NCBI RefSeq assembly: GCF_000685965.1
Contig: NZ_JMLE01000017.1
Location: 36,519 to 100,518 of the forward strand
Length of the DNA stretch: 64,000 bases
Origin: Arthrobacter sp. UNC362MFTsu5.1
Lineage (GTDB): Bacteria; Actinomycetota; Actinomycetes; Actinomycetales; Micrococcaceae
Direction of reading: 5' to 3'
How positions within the stretch are numbered: position 1 is the stretch's first letter; each line of letters starts with the position of its first letter. Position numbers and translations under genes: made by a program. A model generated the notes under the pieces. It saw only the letters and a list, made by a program, of their open reading frames with translations, searched no databases and was not told the DNA's origin. Shown here in pieces: positions 54,089 through 62,769 of this stretch.

Positions 54089-57000
54089 GTGAGCCTCGCC
54101 CGTCGCCTGATCTCCGCCGGTTTCAGTGACCTGGAAAAGGGGGAGCGGTTCCTTGCTGCCCGGGAACTGGAAGGGATCGACCAGGAGGCTTTGTTCGCGG
54201 GCTTCCACCTGGCCGCCAACCCGGACACCGCCCTGCAGTCGCTGGTGCGCCTGATCGAAAAACATCCCGATCTCCGGAAGCTTGCTGCTGCGGACATCGA
54301 CACCAGCGAGCCGCTGTACCGGGTCCTGGGTGCCTCGGAGGCGCTGGGTGAATTCCTGATCCGCCATCCGGAGCACCTTGACGCCTTTGACGTGGTGGCC
54401 AGCCCGGAGCCTGCGGCGGCGGATGCCGGGGAACTCAGGGCGCGTCTCCTGCGGTCCGTCCAGGCCGACCCGAAGGCGCGCAGGCCGGTGGCGGGGCTCT
54501 CCGGCCCGGAGGCCTACGTGGCCCTTCGCACCGCGTACCGCAGAGGCGTGGTTGACCTGGCGGTGAAGGACCTGTGTGCCGCCGACCCGCTGGACTTCAT
54601 GCCCGCGGCCGGTGCCGAACTGGCGGATCTTGCCGGTGCTGCCATCGAGGCGGCGCTGGCAGTATCCCGGGCCGAGGCAGGCGAGCAGTTCTCGGCATCC
54701 GAAGTCGCCGAAGTGGGTCTCGCCGTCATCGGCATGGGCAAGTGCGGTGCCCGCGAGCTCAACTACATTTCCGACGTCGACGTCATTTATGTGATCGACG
54801 CCGGCGAGCTGGATGATGCCCGCGCCAACACGATCGGGACGGCCCTTGCCACCGGGATCTCGCGGGCCATCATGTCCATCGGCCGGGAGCCCGGCCTCTG
54901 GGAGGTGGACGCCAACCTGCGGCCGGAGGGCAAATCGGGACCGTTGGTGCGGACGCTGGCGTCGCATCAGAGCTATTACGCCCGCTGGGCCGAAAGCTGG
55001 GAATTCCAGGCCCTCCTGAAGGCCCGGACCATTGCCGGGGACGCGGAGCTGGGCGCCCGGTACGAGGCCGCCGTCCTTCCGCTGATCTGGGGTTCGGCGA
55101 ACCGCGAAGGATTTGTGGAATCCGTGCAGGCCATGCGCCGGCGCGTCACGGACAACATTCCCGCGGATGAGGAACAGCGCCAGATCAAGCTGGGCCGCGG
55201 CGGCCTGAGGGACGTCGAATTCACGGTTCAGTTGCTGCAACTGGTGCACGGCAAAGCCGATGAATCCCTCCGGCACAGAGACACCACTTCAGCCATCGCC
55301 GCGCTCTCGGCCGGTGGCTACATCGGCCGGACGGATGCCGCCGAATTTGACCACGCCTACCGGTACCTCCGGCTCCTGGAACACCGGATCCAGCTCTTCC
55401 AGCTGCGCCGCACGCATCTGATGCCGGTGAGGGAAGACGCCCTGCGCGCGCTGGCGAAGGGCGTGCTGGGCCCCTTCGCCCGGGAACGCCCGCACCCTGA
55501 TGCGCTCCTGGCTGCCTGGCAGAAAACCAAACGCGCTGTCAGGGAACTGCATGAACGCATTTTCTACCGGCCCCTGCTGAACACCGCCGCCAAGCTGAGC
55601 AGCGAAGAAGCGCGGCTCACGCCGGAGGCAGCACAAGGCCGCCTTGCCGCCCTCGGTTACCAGGATCCCCGGGGCGCCATGAGGCATATCGAGGCGCTCA
55701 CGGCCGGGGTCAGCCGGCGTGCGGCGCTGCAGCGCCAGCTCCTGCCCATCCTGCTCGGATGGCTCGCCGACGGCGTGGACCCCGACGCCGGGCTGCTGGG
55801 TTTCCGCCGCGTCAGCGAGGCGCTGGGAACAACGCACTGGTACCTGGGGATGCTGCGGGATTCGACGGCGGCGGCCGAGCGGCTCTGCCATGTCCTGTCC
55901 AACTCGCGCCTGATCGCCGACCTCCTGGAGGTGTCTCCGGAATCGGTGGCCTGGCTGGGGACGGACAAGGAGTTGGCTCCGCTGGGATTCGAGGCCCAGT
56001 GGCTCGAAATCACCTCAAAGATGTCGCGGCATGAGGACCCGGAAAGCGCCATGCGGCTCATCCGCCTGATCCGGCGCAGGGAAATCCTGCGGGTAGCCAT
56101 TGCGGACAGCGCCGGGCTGCTGGACCAGGACCAGGTGGGTGCCGCCCTCGCGGACACGGACCGCGCAGCCGTGCTGGGCGCCCTCCGGGTCGCCGAAGGC
56201 ATCGTGGGTGCCTCGGGTCCCCTGAAGACACGTGTCCTGGTGGTGGCCATGGGCCGGCAGGGCGGCCGCGAAATCGGTTATGGCTCCGACGCGGATGTCA
56301 TGTACGTGCACCGCGGGCTGCCGGGCGTTCCCGAGGAAGAAGCGCAGAACCAGGCCGCGCAGATCGTGGGACACATTTCGAACCTTCTGACCCAGCCGCT
56401 CAAGCCCGCCATCCTGGCCGAACGCGTACTGATGGTGGACGCCGACCTGCGGCCCGAAGGCAAGAGCGGTGCCATGGTCCGCTCCCTCGATTCCTACGCA
56501 GAGTACTACCGCCGGTGGTCGCTCGTGTGGGAAGCCCAGGCGTTGCTGCGGGCCCTGCCCATCGCAGGGGATGACGACCTGGCAGCGGACTTCGTGGAGC
56601 TGATCGACACCATCCGCTATCCCGCGGAACTGTCGGACAAGGACGTGCGCGAAATCCGCCGCGTCAAAGCAAGGGTGGAAGCGGAGCGGCTGCCCCGCGG
56701 CGCGGATCCCGCGCGGCACCTCAAACTGGGGCGCGGCGGGCTTAGCGACGTTGAATGGCTCGTGCAGCTGCTGCAGCTGCAGCACGCCGGCAAGCACCCG
56801 GAACTGCGGACCGCGTCCACGGTGCCGGCGCTGGAGGCCGCAGCTTCCCTCGGGTTCCTGGAACGGGACGAGGCGGAACTCCTCCTCAAGGCCTGGCACC
56901 TGGCCAGCCGCATCAGGTCCGCCAACGTGATCTGGACCGGCCGTGCCTCCGACCTGCTGCCGTCTTCCCGCAGGGACCTGGAAGCAGTCGCCCGCTGGTG

Positions 57001-57100
57001 CGGTTACCCGCCAGGCAACGCGGCCACGCTGGAAGAGGACTACCTGAGGCTCAGCAGGCGTGCCCGCGGTGTTTTCGAAAGGGTTTTCTACGGGCAGTAA
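54089..57100 (+). CDS. glnE: Glutamine synthetase adenylyltransferase/deadenylase
   Basis: 1003-residue bifunctional enzyme with two nucleotidyltransferase domains separated by a linker. The first domain has GMGKCGARELNYISDVDVIY (near residue 215) and the second AMGRQGGREIGYGSDADVMY (near residue 720); both keep the GxxxGxxEx(9)DxD aspartates. It adds AMP to or removes it from glutamine synthetase, here most likely the GlnA1 product encoded on the opposite strand downstream. The GTG at 54089 follows a GGAGG ribosome binding site; the gap after glnA2 is nine bases, so they form an operon. Confidence 0.95.
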   Translation: MSLARRLISAGFSDLEKGERFLAARELEGIDQEALFAGFHLAANPDTALQSLVRLIEKHPDLRKLAAADIDTSEPLYRVLGASEALGEFLIRHPEHLDAFDVVASPEPAAADAGELRARLLRSVQADPKARRPVAGLSGPEAYVALRTAYRRGVVDLAVKDLCAADPLDFMPAAGAELADLAGAAIEAALAVSRAEAGEQFSASEVAEVGLAVIGMGKCGARELNYISDVDVIYVIDAGELDDARANTIGTALATGISRAIMSIGREPGLWEVDANLRPEGKSGPLVRTLASHQSYYARWAESWEFQALLKARTIAGDAELGARYEAAVLPLIWGSANREGFVESVQAMRRRVTDNIPADEEQRQIKLGRGGLRDVEFTVQLLQLVHGKADESLRHRDTTSAIAALSAGGYIGRTDAAEFDHAYRYLRLLEHRIQLFQLRRTHLMPVREDALRALAKGVLGPFARERPHPDALLAAWQKTKRAVRELHERIFYRPLLNTAAKLSSEEARLTPEAAQGRLAALGYQDPRGAMRHIEALTAGVSRRAALQRQLLPILLGWLADGVDPDAGLLGFRRVSEALGTTHWYLGMLRDSTAAAERLCHVLSNSRLIADLLEVSPESVAWLGTDKELAPLGFEAQWLEITSKMSRHEDPESAMRLIRLIRRREILRVAIADSAGLLDQDQVGAALADTDRAAVLGALRVAEGIVGASGPLKTRVLVVAMGRQGGREIGYGSDADVMYVHRGLPGVPEEEAQNQAAQIVGHISNLLTQPLKPAILAERVLMVDADLRPEGKSGAMVRSLDSYAEYYRRWSLVWEAQALLRALPIAGDDDLAADFVELIDTIRYPAELSDKDVREIRRVKARVEAERLPRGADPARHLKLGRGGLSDVEWLVQLLQLQHAGKHPELRTASTVPALEAAASLGFLERDEAELLLKAWHLASRIRSANVIWTGRASDLLPSSRRDLEAVARWCGYPPGNAATLEEDYLRLSRRARGVFERVFYGQ

Positions 57101-57161
57101 CCGGGCTGGTTTTCGGCGGTGGCACGTCATCGCGGGGGCTGACACAGGGCGGCCCGGATGC

Positions 57162-57167
57162 TAGTTT
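57162..57167 (+). promoter_or_regulatory. -10 element for leaderless VOC gene mRNA
   Basis: TAGTTT then GAGCCA then the ATG at 57174. Confidence 0.62.
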
Positions 57168-57173
57168 GAGCCA

Positions 57174-57593
57174 ATGGCCACGCAACTCTTTCTGAATCTC
57201 CCCGTCAAGGACCTGAACAGGTCGGTCGAGTTCTTCACCGCGCTCGGCTTTTCCTTCAACCCGGATTTCACCGACGAAAATGCCACCTGCATGATCATCA
57301 ATGACGGCGCCTACGTCATGCTGCTGGTGGAAGGCTACTTCAAGACGTTCATTTCCAAGGGCATTGCGGATACCGGCAGCACCGCCGAAGCGATCGTGGC
57401 ATTTTCCGTTGACAGCCGTGAAGCTGTTGACGACACGATCCGGAAGGCGATGACTGCTGGAGGTGCGCCTTCGCAGGAGGCCCAGGACTACGGGTTTATG
57501 TACAACCACAGCTTCCAGGACCCGGACGGCCACCTCTGGGAGGTCTTCTGGATGGACCCTGCCGGGCCGCCGGCTGACGCCCAGACGCCATAG
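57174..57593 (+). CDS. VOC-family (glyoxalase/bleomycin-resistance fold) protein
   Basis: 139 residues of the vicinal oxygen chelate fold. It begins MATQLFLNLPVKDLNRSVEF and contains FFTALGFSFNPDF, AYVMLLVEG and DPDGHLWEVFWMD, the usual C-terminal metal-ligand block. The reaction is unknown; family members are glyoxalases, dioxygenases or binding proteins. No other ring- or aldehyde-metabolising gene is nearby. Leaderless -10 spacing at the start. Confidence 0.85.
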   Translation: MATQLFLNLPVKDLNRSVEFFTALGFSFNPDFTDENATCMIINDGAYVMLLVEGYFKTFISKGIADTGSTAEAIVAFSVDSREAVDDTIRKAMTAGGAPSQEAQDYGFMYNHSFQDPDGHLWEVFWMDPAGPPADAQTP

Positions 57594-57614
57594 CTTCACC
57601 CCGCCCCGCCGGCG

Positions 57615-57692
57615 GCCGCGGCACCGGCCAGAGGCACGACGCCGGCCGTCACCGCCGCGGCACCGGCCAGAGGCACGACGCCGGCCGTCACC
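57615..57692. repeat. Two perfect 39-bp tandem repeats, second copy forms a hairpin
   Basis: Two identical 39-bp copies sit head to tail at 57615-57653 and 57654-57692, opening GCCGCGGCACCGGCCAGAGG. The end of the second copy (57677-57692) pairs with 57698-57713 over 16 bp with one G-T wobble, giving a strong hairpin with a CGAAA loop. No T tract. It lies between the VOC and GNAT genes and may be a duplicated terminator. Confidence 0.82.
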
Positions 57693-57725
57693 CGAAAGGT
57701 GGCGGCCGGCGTCGCGGGTTCTGGG

Positions 57726-57731
57726 TAGGCT
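57726..57731 (+). promoter_or_regulatory. -10 element for leaderless GNAT gene mRNA
   Basis: TAGGCT then CGATCC then the ATG at 57738. Confidence 0.65.
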
Positions 57732-57737
57732 CGATCC

Positions 57738-58253
57738 ATGTCTGAATCCGTTTGGCTTATCGCCCTGAAGAACCTCGACGACGACGCCAGGGCCATCAAG
57801 CTGGGCGAGGTCGCGGGACTGGAACTGGGGGAGGACCAGCGCGACTTCGCCGGTGATCCGCTGCGCATGATGCTCGTGGCGCTGGAGGAGGATTCACGCT
57901 TTCCCTATGTGGTGGACTCCGGCGGAGAAGCCGTCGGCGTATTCACGTTGCAGCGCGGTGCGGCGACACTGGCGGGCTGGGAGGATGATCAGGCGGTGTG
58001 GCTCTTGCGCGGCTTCCTCATCGACAGGAACCGGCAGGGCAGGGGACTCGGCACCCTTGCGGCCGCAGCAGCGGTCAGGGAAGCAGCGAAACTGACGGTA
58101 AGGCTGGGTGGCGGAGAGGCCGGCGTCGTACTGTCAGTCAACGAGCGCAACCCGGCCGGCCAGGCCGCCTACCGCAAAGCCGGATTTGAAGACCGCGGAC
58201 AGTACCTCGGCGGCGACGCCGGACCGCAACGGACCATGTACCGGTCCTTCTGA
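57738..58253 (+). CDS. GNAT family N-acetyltransferase
   Basis: 171 residues. The acetyl-CoA loop is LLRGFLIDRNRQGRGLGTLA (the QGRGLG motif), followed by VLSVNERNPAGQAAYRKAGF, the fold's C-terminal signature. Substrate unknown; sequence resembles spermidine/aminoglycoside-type acetyltransferases. The strong hairpin upstream and the -10 immediately before the ATG suggest its own leaderless transcript. It converges on the SLH protein gene with 41 bases between. Confidence 0.86.
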   Translation: MSESVWLIALKNLDDDARAIKLGEVAGLELGEDQRDFAGDPLRMMLVALEEDSRFPYVVDSGGEAVGVFTLQRGAATLAGWEDDQAVWLLRGFLIDRNRQGRGLGTLAAAAAVREAAKLTVRLGGGEAGVVLSVNERNPAGQAAYRKAGFEDRGQYLGGDAGPQRTMYRSF

Positions 58254-58294
58254 GCCTTCGTGCCGGCACTGCGACGAGTTGCGCCGCCGAACGT

Positions 58295-59905
58295 TCAGGG
58301 TGTCGAAGGGATCGCAACACTCGCGGCGTACCGGGTCATGAACGCTGCCATCGCATCACGGTTGACCTCCCTGTGGGCTCCGAAGGATCCATCCGGGTAA
58401 CCTGTGGTGATCCGCTCGGCGGCGAGCCACGAGATCTCCGCGGCAAACTGGCTGCCGGCGGGGACATCCGAGAATACAGAGGGAGCAAGGCTGATGTTAG
58501 GGCTGCCGTCGAAGCGGTACAGGAAAGCGGCCATTGCATCGCGGTTGACGTTGTCTGCAGGGTGGAATCCGCCGTCGGGGAATCCGCGGGTAATGCCGGT
58601 CGATGCCAGCCAGCGGATCTCGTCGTAGAACTGGCTTCCGGCGGGAACATCCGGGAAAGTCGGTGCGTCCGCAGGGACCGCCGGATTCCCGGCCAGGCGG
58701 TAGAGGAAGGCCGCCATGGCATCCCGCTTGATCCCAGTCAGCGGCCTATAGGTTCCGTCCGGATATCCCTCCGTGATACCGGTGGAGAACAACCAGGCTA
58801 TCTCGCCGTAGAACTGGTTGTCGGCGCGGATGTCCGTGAAGGAAGGTGCCACGATCATCCCCACATCGACGCCGCTCGCGATCCCGCCGGCCGCTACTGT
58901 GATCGGCTTCGGGAAACCGCCCGGTCCCCATTCGCTGTACCACTGGTCTGTGGTGCCGCTGGTGCCGCCCAGGAATTTCACTGTGTAGGTACCCGCGGGG
59001 AGGCCGGTCAATTCATACGTTCCCTCCACCCGCACCTGGGTTTGTTTGACAATTGCGTGGTTAGCGGAATACGCCTGTACGCTCACCGGGCTGTAAGGCG
59101 TGCCGGACGGGGCGAAAATGCGTCCCACGATGGCTGCCGGTCCCACACCCGGTGTCAGCCCCAACGGCGGGACGTTAGAGGGTTTATCCCGGCACATGTT
59201 GGTTTCCGCTTCGTTGAGCTGGGTCATTAGCGCCGTGTACTCTGCCTCGTCGACGCTGAGATTCCACCGGGCCTTGATCCAGACCCACTCGGTTGCGTAT
59301 TTGCAGTGGACTCCGTCGTGCGGCGGCCACCATCGGGCCGGGTCGGCGGATCCCCGCTCAACGTTTGTGTCCTTGGTGGTGACGTAGAGCGAGATGTTGC
59401 CAACCAGGTCGTTCGCGAAGTCCCGGCGCTGCTCCGGCGTCCAGGCCCACGCCCCGGACAGCCAGGCTTCCTCCAGCGGCACAGTGTGGGCCACATCGAG
59501 CAACGCCTGATCACCCGTGACCACGCGGTCCCACTGGGAGATCCATTGTGCCGTGGCCACAGTGCAGGGTCCTGCCATCGTTGGACCCCCCGCACTGGCG
59601 ATCAGGACATGCTCGCGGGTGTTGCAGCCATCGTCTCCCATTGCCGGATAGTCATATGCGGTTTCCTGGTACGCAGGACCGCCCGGCGGGCGGACGGTCA
59701 GCGAACTCAGCAAAGCACGCGCGGTGGTGAGCGCCTGCGGAGGGGAACCGTACACGGGCGACGCCACGCCGATTGGAATGGGGCCCCCCGCCTCGGTGGC
59801 CAGCCCGACCATCGTAGCCAAACCGGCGGACCCCGCCGGTCCGCTTGCGCTGAAGGTGAGGAAGAAAGCCGTCACCATTGCCATGCATGCTCCGGCCCGC
59901 TTCAT
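58295..59905 (-). CDS. Secreted DUF1524 (HNH-type) nuclease-like protein with SLH repeats
   Basis: 536 residues. Signal peptide MKRAGACMAMVTAFFLTFSA, cleavage likely near SAG. About residues 75-240 form a domain like secreted HNH DUF1524 proteins: GDDGCNTREHVLI, then DVAHTVPLEEAWLSGAWAW, RRDFANDLVGN, SADPARWWPPHDGVHCKYAT and WIKARWNLSVDEAE. A carboxypeptidase-regulatory-like beta domain follows (TYELTGLPAGTYTVKF). The C-terminal 170 residues hold three SLH repeats (FTDIRADNQFYGEIAWLFST, ITEGYPDGTYRPL and two more), which attach to wall polymers. In homologues the nuclease motif is DH; here it is AH, so catalysis may be altered. The ATG at 59905 has GGGGGAC before it. Confidence 0.82.
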   Translation of the reverse strand: MKRAGACMAMVTAFFLTFSASGPAGSAGLATMVGLATEAGGPIPIGVASPVYGSPPQALTTARALLSSLTVRPPGGPAYQETAYDYPAMGDDGCNTREHVLIASAGGPTMAGPCTVATAQWISQWDRVVTGDQALLDVAHTVPLEEAWLSGAWAWTPEQRRDFANDLVGNISLYVTTKDTNVERGSADPARWWPPHDGVHCKYATEWVWIKARWNLSVDEAEYTALMTQLNEAETNMCRDKPSNVPPLGLTPGVGPAAIVGRIFAPSGTPYSPVSVQAYSANHAIVKQTQVRVEGTYELTGLPAGTYTVKFLGGTSGTTDQWYSEWGPGGFPKPITVAAGGIASGVDVGMIVAPSFTDIRADNQFYGEIAWLFSTGITEGYPDGTYRPLTGIKRDAMAAFLYRLAGNPAVPADAPTFPDVPAGSQFYDEIRWLASTGITRGFPDGGFHPADNVNRDAMAAFLYRFDGSPNISLAPSVFSDVPAGSQFAAEISWLAAERITTGYPDGSFGAHREVNRDAMAAFMTRYAASVAIPSTP

Positions 59906-60043
59906 GGAGTCCCCCAAACCTCGCGTATCCCTATACCGTCCCCGGAGCATATAGAAGGAGTCCAGGCATTCGTAGAGTGGGCGCTACTGGCAAACTGGTT
60001 GCCCTCCGCGCGCGGCGGGCTGCTGTTACTCGTCTTTCGACAC

Positions 60044-60086
60044 AAAAAAGTCCGCACGTGCTGCCGTAGCAGCACATGCGGACTTT
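60044..60086 (-). terminator. Intrinsic terminator of glnA1
   Basis: 18-bp stem with one mismatch (AAAGTCCGCA...TGCGGACTTT), loop CGTA, followed on the minus strand by six T (AAAAAA at 60044-60049 on the plus strand). It ends the glnA1 transcript. Confidence 0.9.
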
Positions 60087-60121
60087 CTGCGGACTAAGCG
60101 ATGGTTAGGCCGGGGGTCTGA

Positions 60122-61546
60122 CTAGACGCCGTAGTAGAGCTCGAACTCGTAGGGGTTCGGGCGCAGGGACAGCGGGCGGATCTCGTTCTCGTACTTGTAC
60201 TCGATCCAGGTGTCGATCAGGTCCTGGGTGAACACGCCGCCGGCCTGGAGGAACTCGTTGTCCTCGGCCAGTGCGTCCAGGGCTTCCTCGAGGGTGCCCG
60301 GAGCCTTGGGGATGTCCTTGGCTTCTTCAGCGGGGAGCTCATAGAGGTCCTTGTCGATGGGAGCCGGGGGTTCGATGCGGTTGCGGATGCCGTCAATGCC
60401 GGCCATCAGCTGGGCAGCGAACGCCAGGTACGGGTTGGAGGAGGGGTCCGGAGCGCGGAACTCGATGCGCTTGGCCTTCGGGTTGGAGCCCGTGATCGGG
60501 ATACGGATACCGGCGGAGCGGTTGCCCTGCGAGTAGACCATGTTGACCGGAGCTTCGAAGCCCTTGACCAGGCGGCGGTACGAGTTGACCGTCGGGTTGG
60601 TGAAGGCGAGGACGGCGGAGGAGTGCTTCAGCAGGCCGCCGATGTACCAGCGGGCCATATCGGAGAGGCCTGCGTAGCCCTTCTCGTCGTAGAACAGCGG
60701 CTCGCCGCCGTTCCACAGCGACTGGTGGCAGTGCATGCCCGAGCCGTTGTCACCGAAGACCGGCTTCGGCATAAAGGTGACCGACTTGCCCCAGGCGTCG
60801 GCGGTGTTCTTGATGACGTACTTGAACTTCTGCAGGTCATCAGCCGCGTGGGTCAGCGTGGTGAACTTGTAGTTGATTTCAGCCTGGCCGGCGGAGCCCA
60901 CTTCGTGGTGGCTGCGCTCGACCTCAAGGCCGGCTTCGTCCAGGGCAACACACATGGCGTCGCGCAGGTCGGCCTGCTTGTCGGTGGGGGAGACCGGGAA
61001 GTAACCGCCCTTGACGGGGGTCTTGTAGCCCAGGTTTCCGCCTTCTTCTTCGCGGCCGGTGTTCCAGTGGGCTTCTTCGGAGTCGATCTTGTAGAAGCTG
61101 CCCTGCGGGGAGGACTGGTACTGGACGTTGTCGAACACGAAGAACTCGGCCTCGGGAGCGAAGAACGCGGTGTCGGCGATGCCGGTGGAAGCGAGGTAGG
61201 CCTCAGCCTTCTCGGCCACGCCGCGGGGGTCGCGGTGGTAAGGGTCACCGGTGCGGGGGTTCACGATGGAGAAGTTCAGCGCGAGCGTCTTCTCCATGCG
61301 GAACGTGTCCAGGAATGCCGTGGTGACATCCGGGATGAGCTGCATGTCGGACTCGGCGATGCCCTGGAAACCGCGGATGGACGAACCGTCGAACAGTTGG
61401 CCGTTGATGAAGAAGTCTGCATCAACGCTCTTGGCCGGCACGTTGAAGTGCTGCTGCACGCCAGGGAGGTCGGTGAAGCGGATATCGACGAATTTAATAT
61501 CTTCGTCCTTGATGAACTTGAGGACTTCGTCCGCAGTCTTGAACAT
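60122..61546 (-). CDS. glnA: Glutamine synthetase I
   Basis: 474-residue dodecameric enzyme that makes glutamine from glutamate, ammonia and ATP. Conserved blocks: [62 protein letters not shown] [14 protein letters not shown], and [14 protein letters not shown]. The adenylylation site is Tyr402 in [15 protein letters not shown], which is the target of GlnE. GGAG lies before the ATG at 61546. A full GlnR-type double box is about 150 bases upstream of the start, and a -10-like TAGGGT is at 61667-61662. It is the main ammonia-assimilation enzyme. Confidence 0.97.
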   Translation of the reverse strand: MFKTADEVLKFIKDEDIKFVDIRFTDLPGVQQHFNVPAKSVDADFFINGQLFDGSSIRGFQGIAESDMQLIPDVTTAFLDTFRMEKTLALNFSIVNPRTGDPYHRDPRGVAEKAEAYLASTGIADTAFFAPEAEFFVFDNVQYQSSPQGSFYKIDSEEAHWNTGREEEGGNLGYKTPVKGGYFPVSPTDKQADLRDAMCVALDEAGLEVERSHHEVGSAGQAEINYKFTTLTHAADDLQKFKYVIKNTADAWGKSVTFMPKPVFGDNGSGMHCHQSLWNGGEPLFYDEKGYAGLSDMARWYIGGLLKHSSAVLAFTNPTVNSYRRLVKGFEAPVNMVYSQGNRSAGIRIPITGSNPKAKRIEFRAPDPSSNPYLAFAAQLMAGIDGIRNRIEPPAPIDKDLYELPAEEAKDIPKAPGTLEEALDALAEDNEFLQAGGVFTQDLIDTWIEYKYENEIRPLSLRPNPYEFELYYGV

Positions 61547-61676
61547 CTATGCTCCTTACGCATAAGTAATAACTGGCTGGAAAGCCATATGGTCCAGCGC
61601 AATCCGACGGCGCGAAAACACAAAAGTGTCCCCGCTCCCAGCTCGCTAGCAACTGTTACCACCCTAGGGACACGGG

Positions 61677-61714
61677 ATTTCCCGTCCGTGTCCGCTATGT
61701 TTCCGGCAGGTTAC
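61677..61714 (-). promoter_or_regulatory. GlnR-type double operator upstream of glnA1
   Basis: Read on the minus strand: GTAAC-N6-GAAAC-N6-GACAC-N6-GAAAT, with all three gaps exactly six bases. The first box is a perfect match to the GlnR consensus gTnAC-N6-GaAAC; the second matches at most positions. This is the paired-box layout of GlnR-activated nitrogen genes in Streptomyces and mycobacteria. A possible -10, TAGGGT, lies 10-15 bases downstream (61667-61662). Confidence 0.85.
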
Positions 61715-61807
61715 AGAACCGCCTGATATGTAAACGCTATACGGTGTCCACACTGTGGTCCATCCGCATCCATACTGTGAACTTAACTGCGGGACCCGTG
61801 CAACGGA

Positions 61808-61813
61808 TAGGCT
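61808..61813 (+). promoter_or_regulatory. -10 element for leaderless RDD gene mRNA
   Basis: TAGGCT then TGATCC then the GTG at 61820. Confidence 0.65.
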
Positions 61814-61819
61814 TGATCC

Positions 61820-62257
61820 GTGGTTGATCGTAAAGATATAGGTTCCTGGCTCAGCGGGCCGGATACGTCCGGCATTTCCAAGTACCCGGGGGAGCGCCTC
61901 GGCCGGCCCGAGGCAGGCCCCGGCTCGATCGCCCGGGCCGGACGCCGGATCCTTGCCATCTGCATCGACTGGGGACTCGCGCTGCTGATCAGCAACTACG
62001 CGTTCGGCGGGGATCCGTGGGGCACGCTTGCCGTGTTCGCCATAGAGCAGATCCTCCTGATCGGCACCCTCGGCTACAGCATCGGCCACCGGCTCCTTGG
62101 CATCCACGTAGTCCGCCTGGGCGGCGCTCCGGCCGGACCGCTCGCGGCGCTGGTCCGCACCATCTTGCTGTGCCTCGTGATTCCGGCGGTCATCTTTGAT
62201 CCGGATCACCGCGGCCTGCACGACAAGGCGATGAACACCGTCCTCGTCCGTAGGTAG
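61820..62257 (+). CDS. RDD family membrane protein
   Basis: 145 residues. It has the RDD fold: two hydrophobic segments (ILAICIDWGLALLISNYAFG and LIGTLGYSIGHRLLGI) with basic or polar loops, and the conserved Arg/Asp positions including CIDWG and RAGRR. A third segment, PLAALVRTILLCLVIPAVIF, and a HDKAMNTVLVRR tail follow. Function unknown; the gene commonly sits next to glnA1 in actinobacteria. GTG start, leaderless. Confidence 0.88.
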   Translation: MVDRKDIGSWLSGPDTSGISKYPGERLGRPEAGPGSIARAGRRILAICIDWGLALLISNYAFGGDPWGTLAVFAIEQILLIGTLGYSIGHRLLGIHVVRLGGAPAGPLAALVRTILLCLVIPAVIFDPDHRGLHDKAMNTVLVRR

Positions 62258-62267
62258 CCGGTCCGGC

Positions 62268-62630
62268 TTAGACGCCTGCGGTGACGTTATCGCGCTGCTC
62301 TGCCGGCCTGCTGCCCGTCGGCGTCAGGTAGCCGCGCTTGCCCGCCCACCGTTCGAAGAGGACGGTGGCGAACGGCAACACCGCTGAGAAACCGGCGAGG
62401 AACGCCACCAGGAACGGCCACCGCTGCAGGCGCCACAGGGCAAGCGCCGCCACTCCATAGGCGATGAACAGTGCGCCGTGAATCGGTCCTGCAATCTCCA
62501 CGCCAAGCTCGGAGGTCCGGGCAATCCATTTGAAGTACATTCCGGTCAGGAGGGCCGCCCAGCTGAAGGCTTCGGCCACGGCGAGGACCCGGAAGAGCCG
62601 GATAACGGTGGATTTCGAGGGCAGTTTCAC
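62268..62630 (-). CDS. DUF3817 family membrane protein
   Basis: 120 residues. Three hydrophobic segments: LFRVLAVAEAFSWAALLTGM, GPIHGALFIAYGVAALALWR and WPFLVAFLAGFSAVLPFATV, with basic linkers. EAFSWAALLTGMYFK and GPIHGALFIAY match DUF3817, an uncharacterised actinobacterial family. GTG start at 62630 with GGAG just upstream. It is convergent with the RDD gene and their ends are ten bases apart. Confidence 0.85.
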   Translation of the reverse strand: MKLPSKSTVIRLFRVLAVAEAFSWAALLTGMYFKWIARTSELGVEIAGPIHGALFIAYGVAALALWRLQRWPFLVAFLAGFSAVLPFATVLFERWAGKRGYLTPTGSRPAEQRDNVTAGV

Positions 62631-62769
62631 GGTACTCCGGTTTCTCTGGGGGGCAGTGCGGTTTTGCTACGGGGGTGCGGGGCTGACAAAGCCGTGAGTA
62701 CGGCTGACCGGCTCAAAACGAACGCCCCGGCGCCGGCTGATGACCGGTTCCGGGGCGTTGCCAAGGCTG

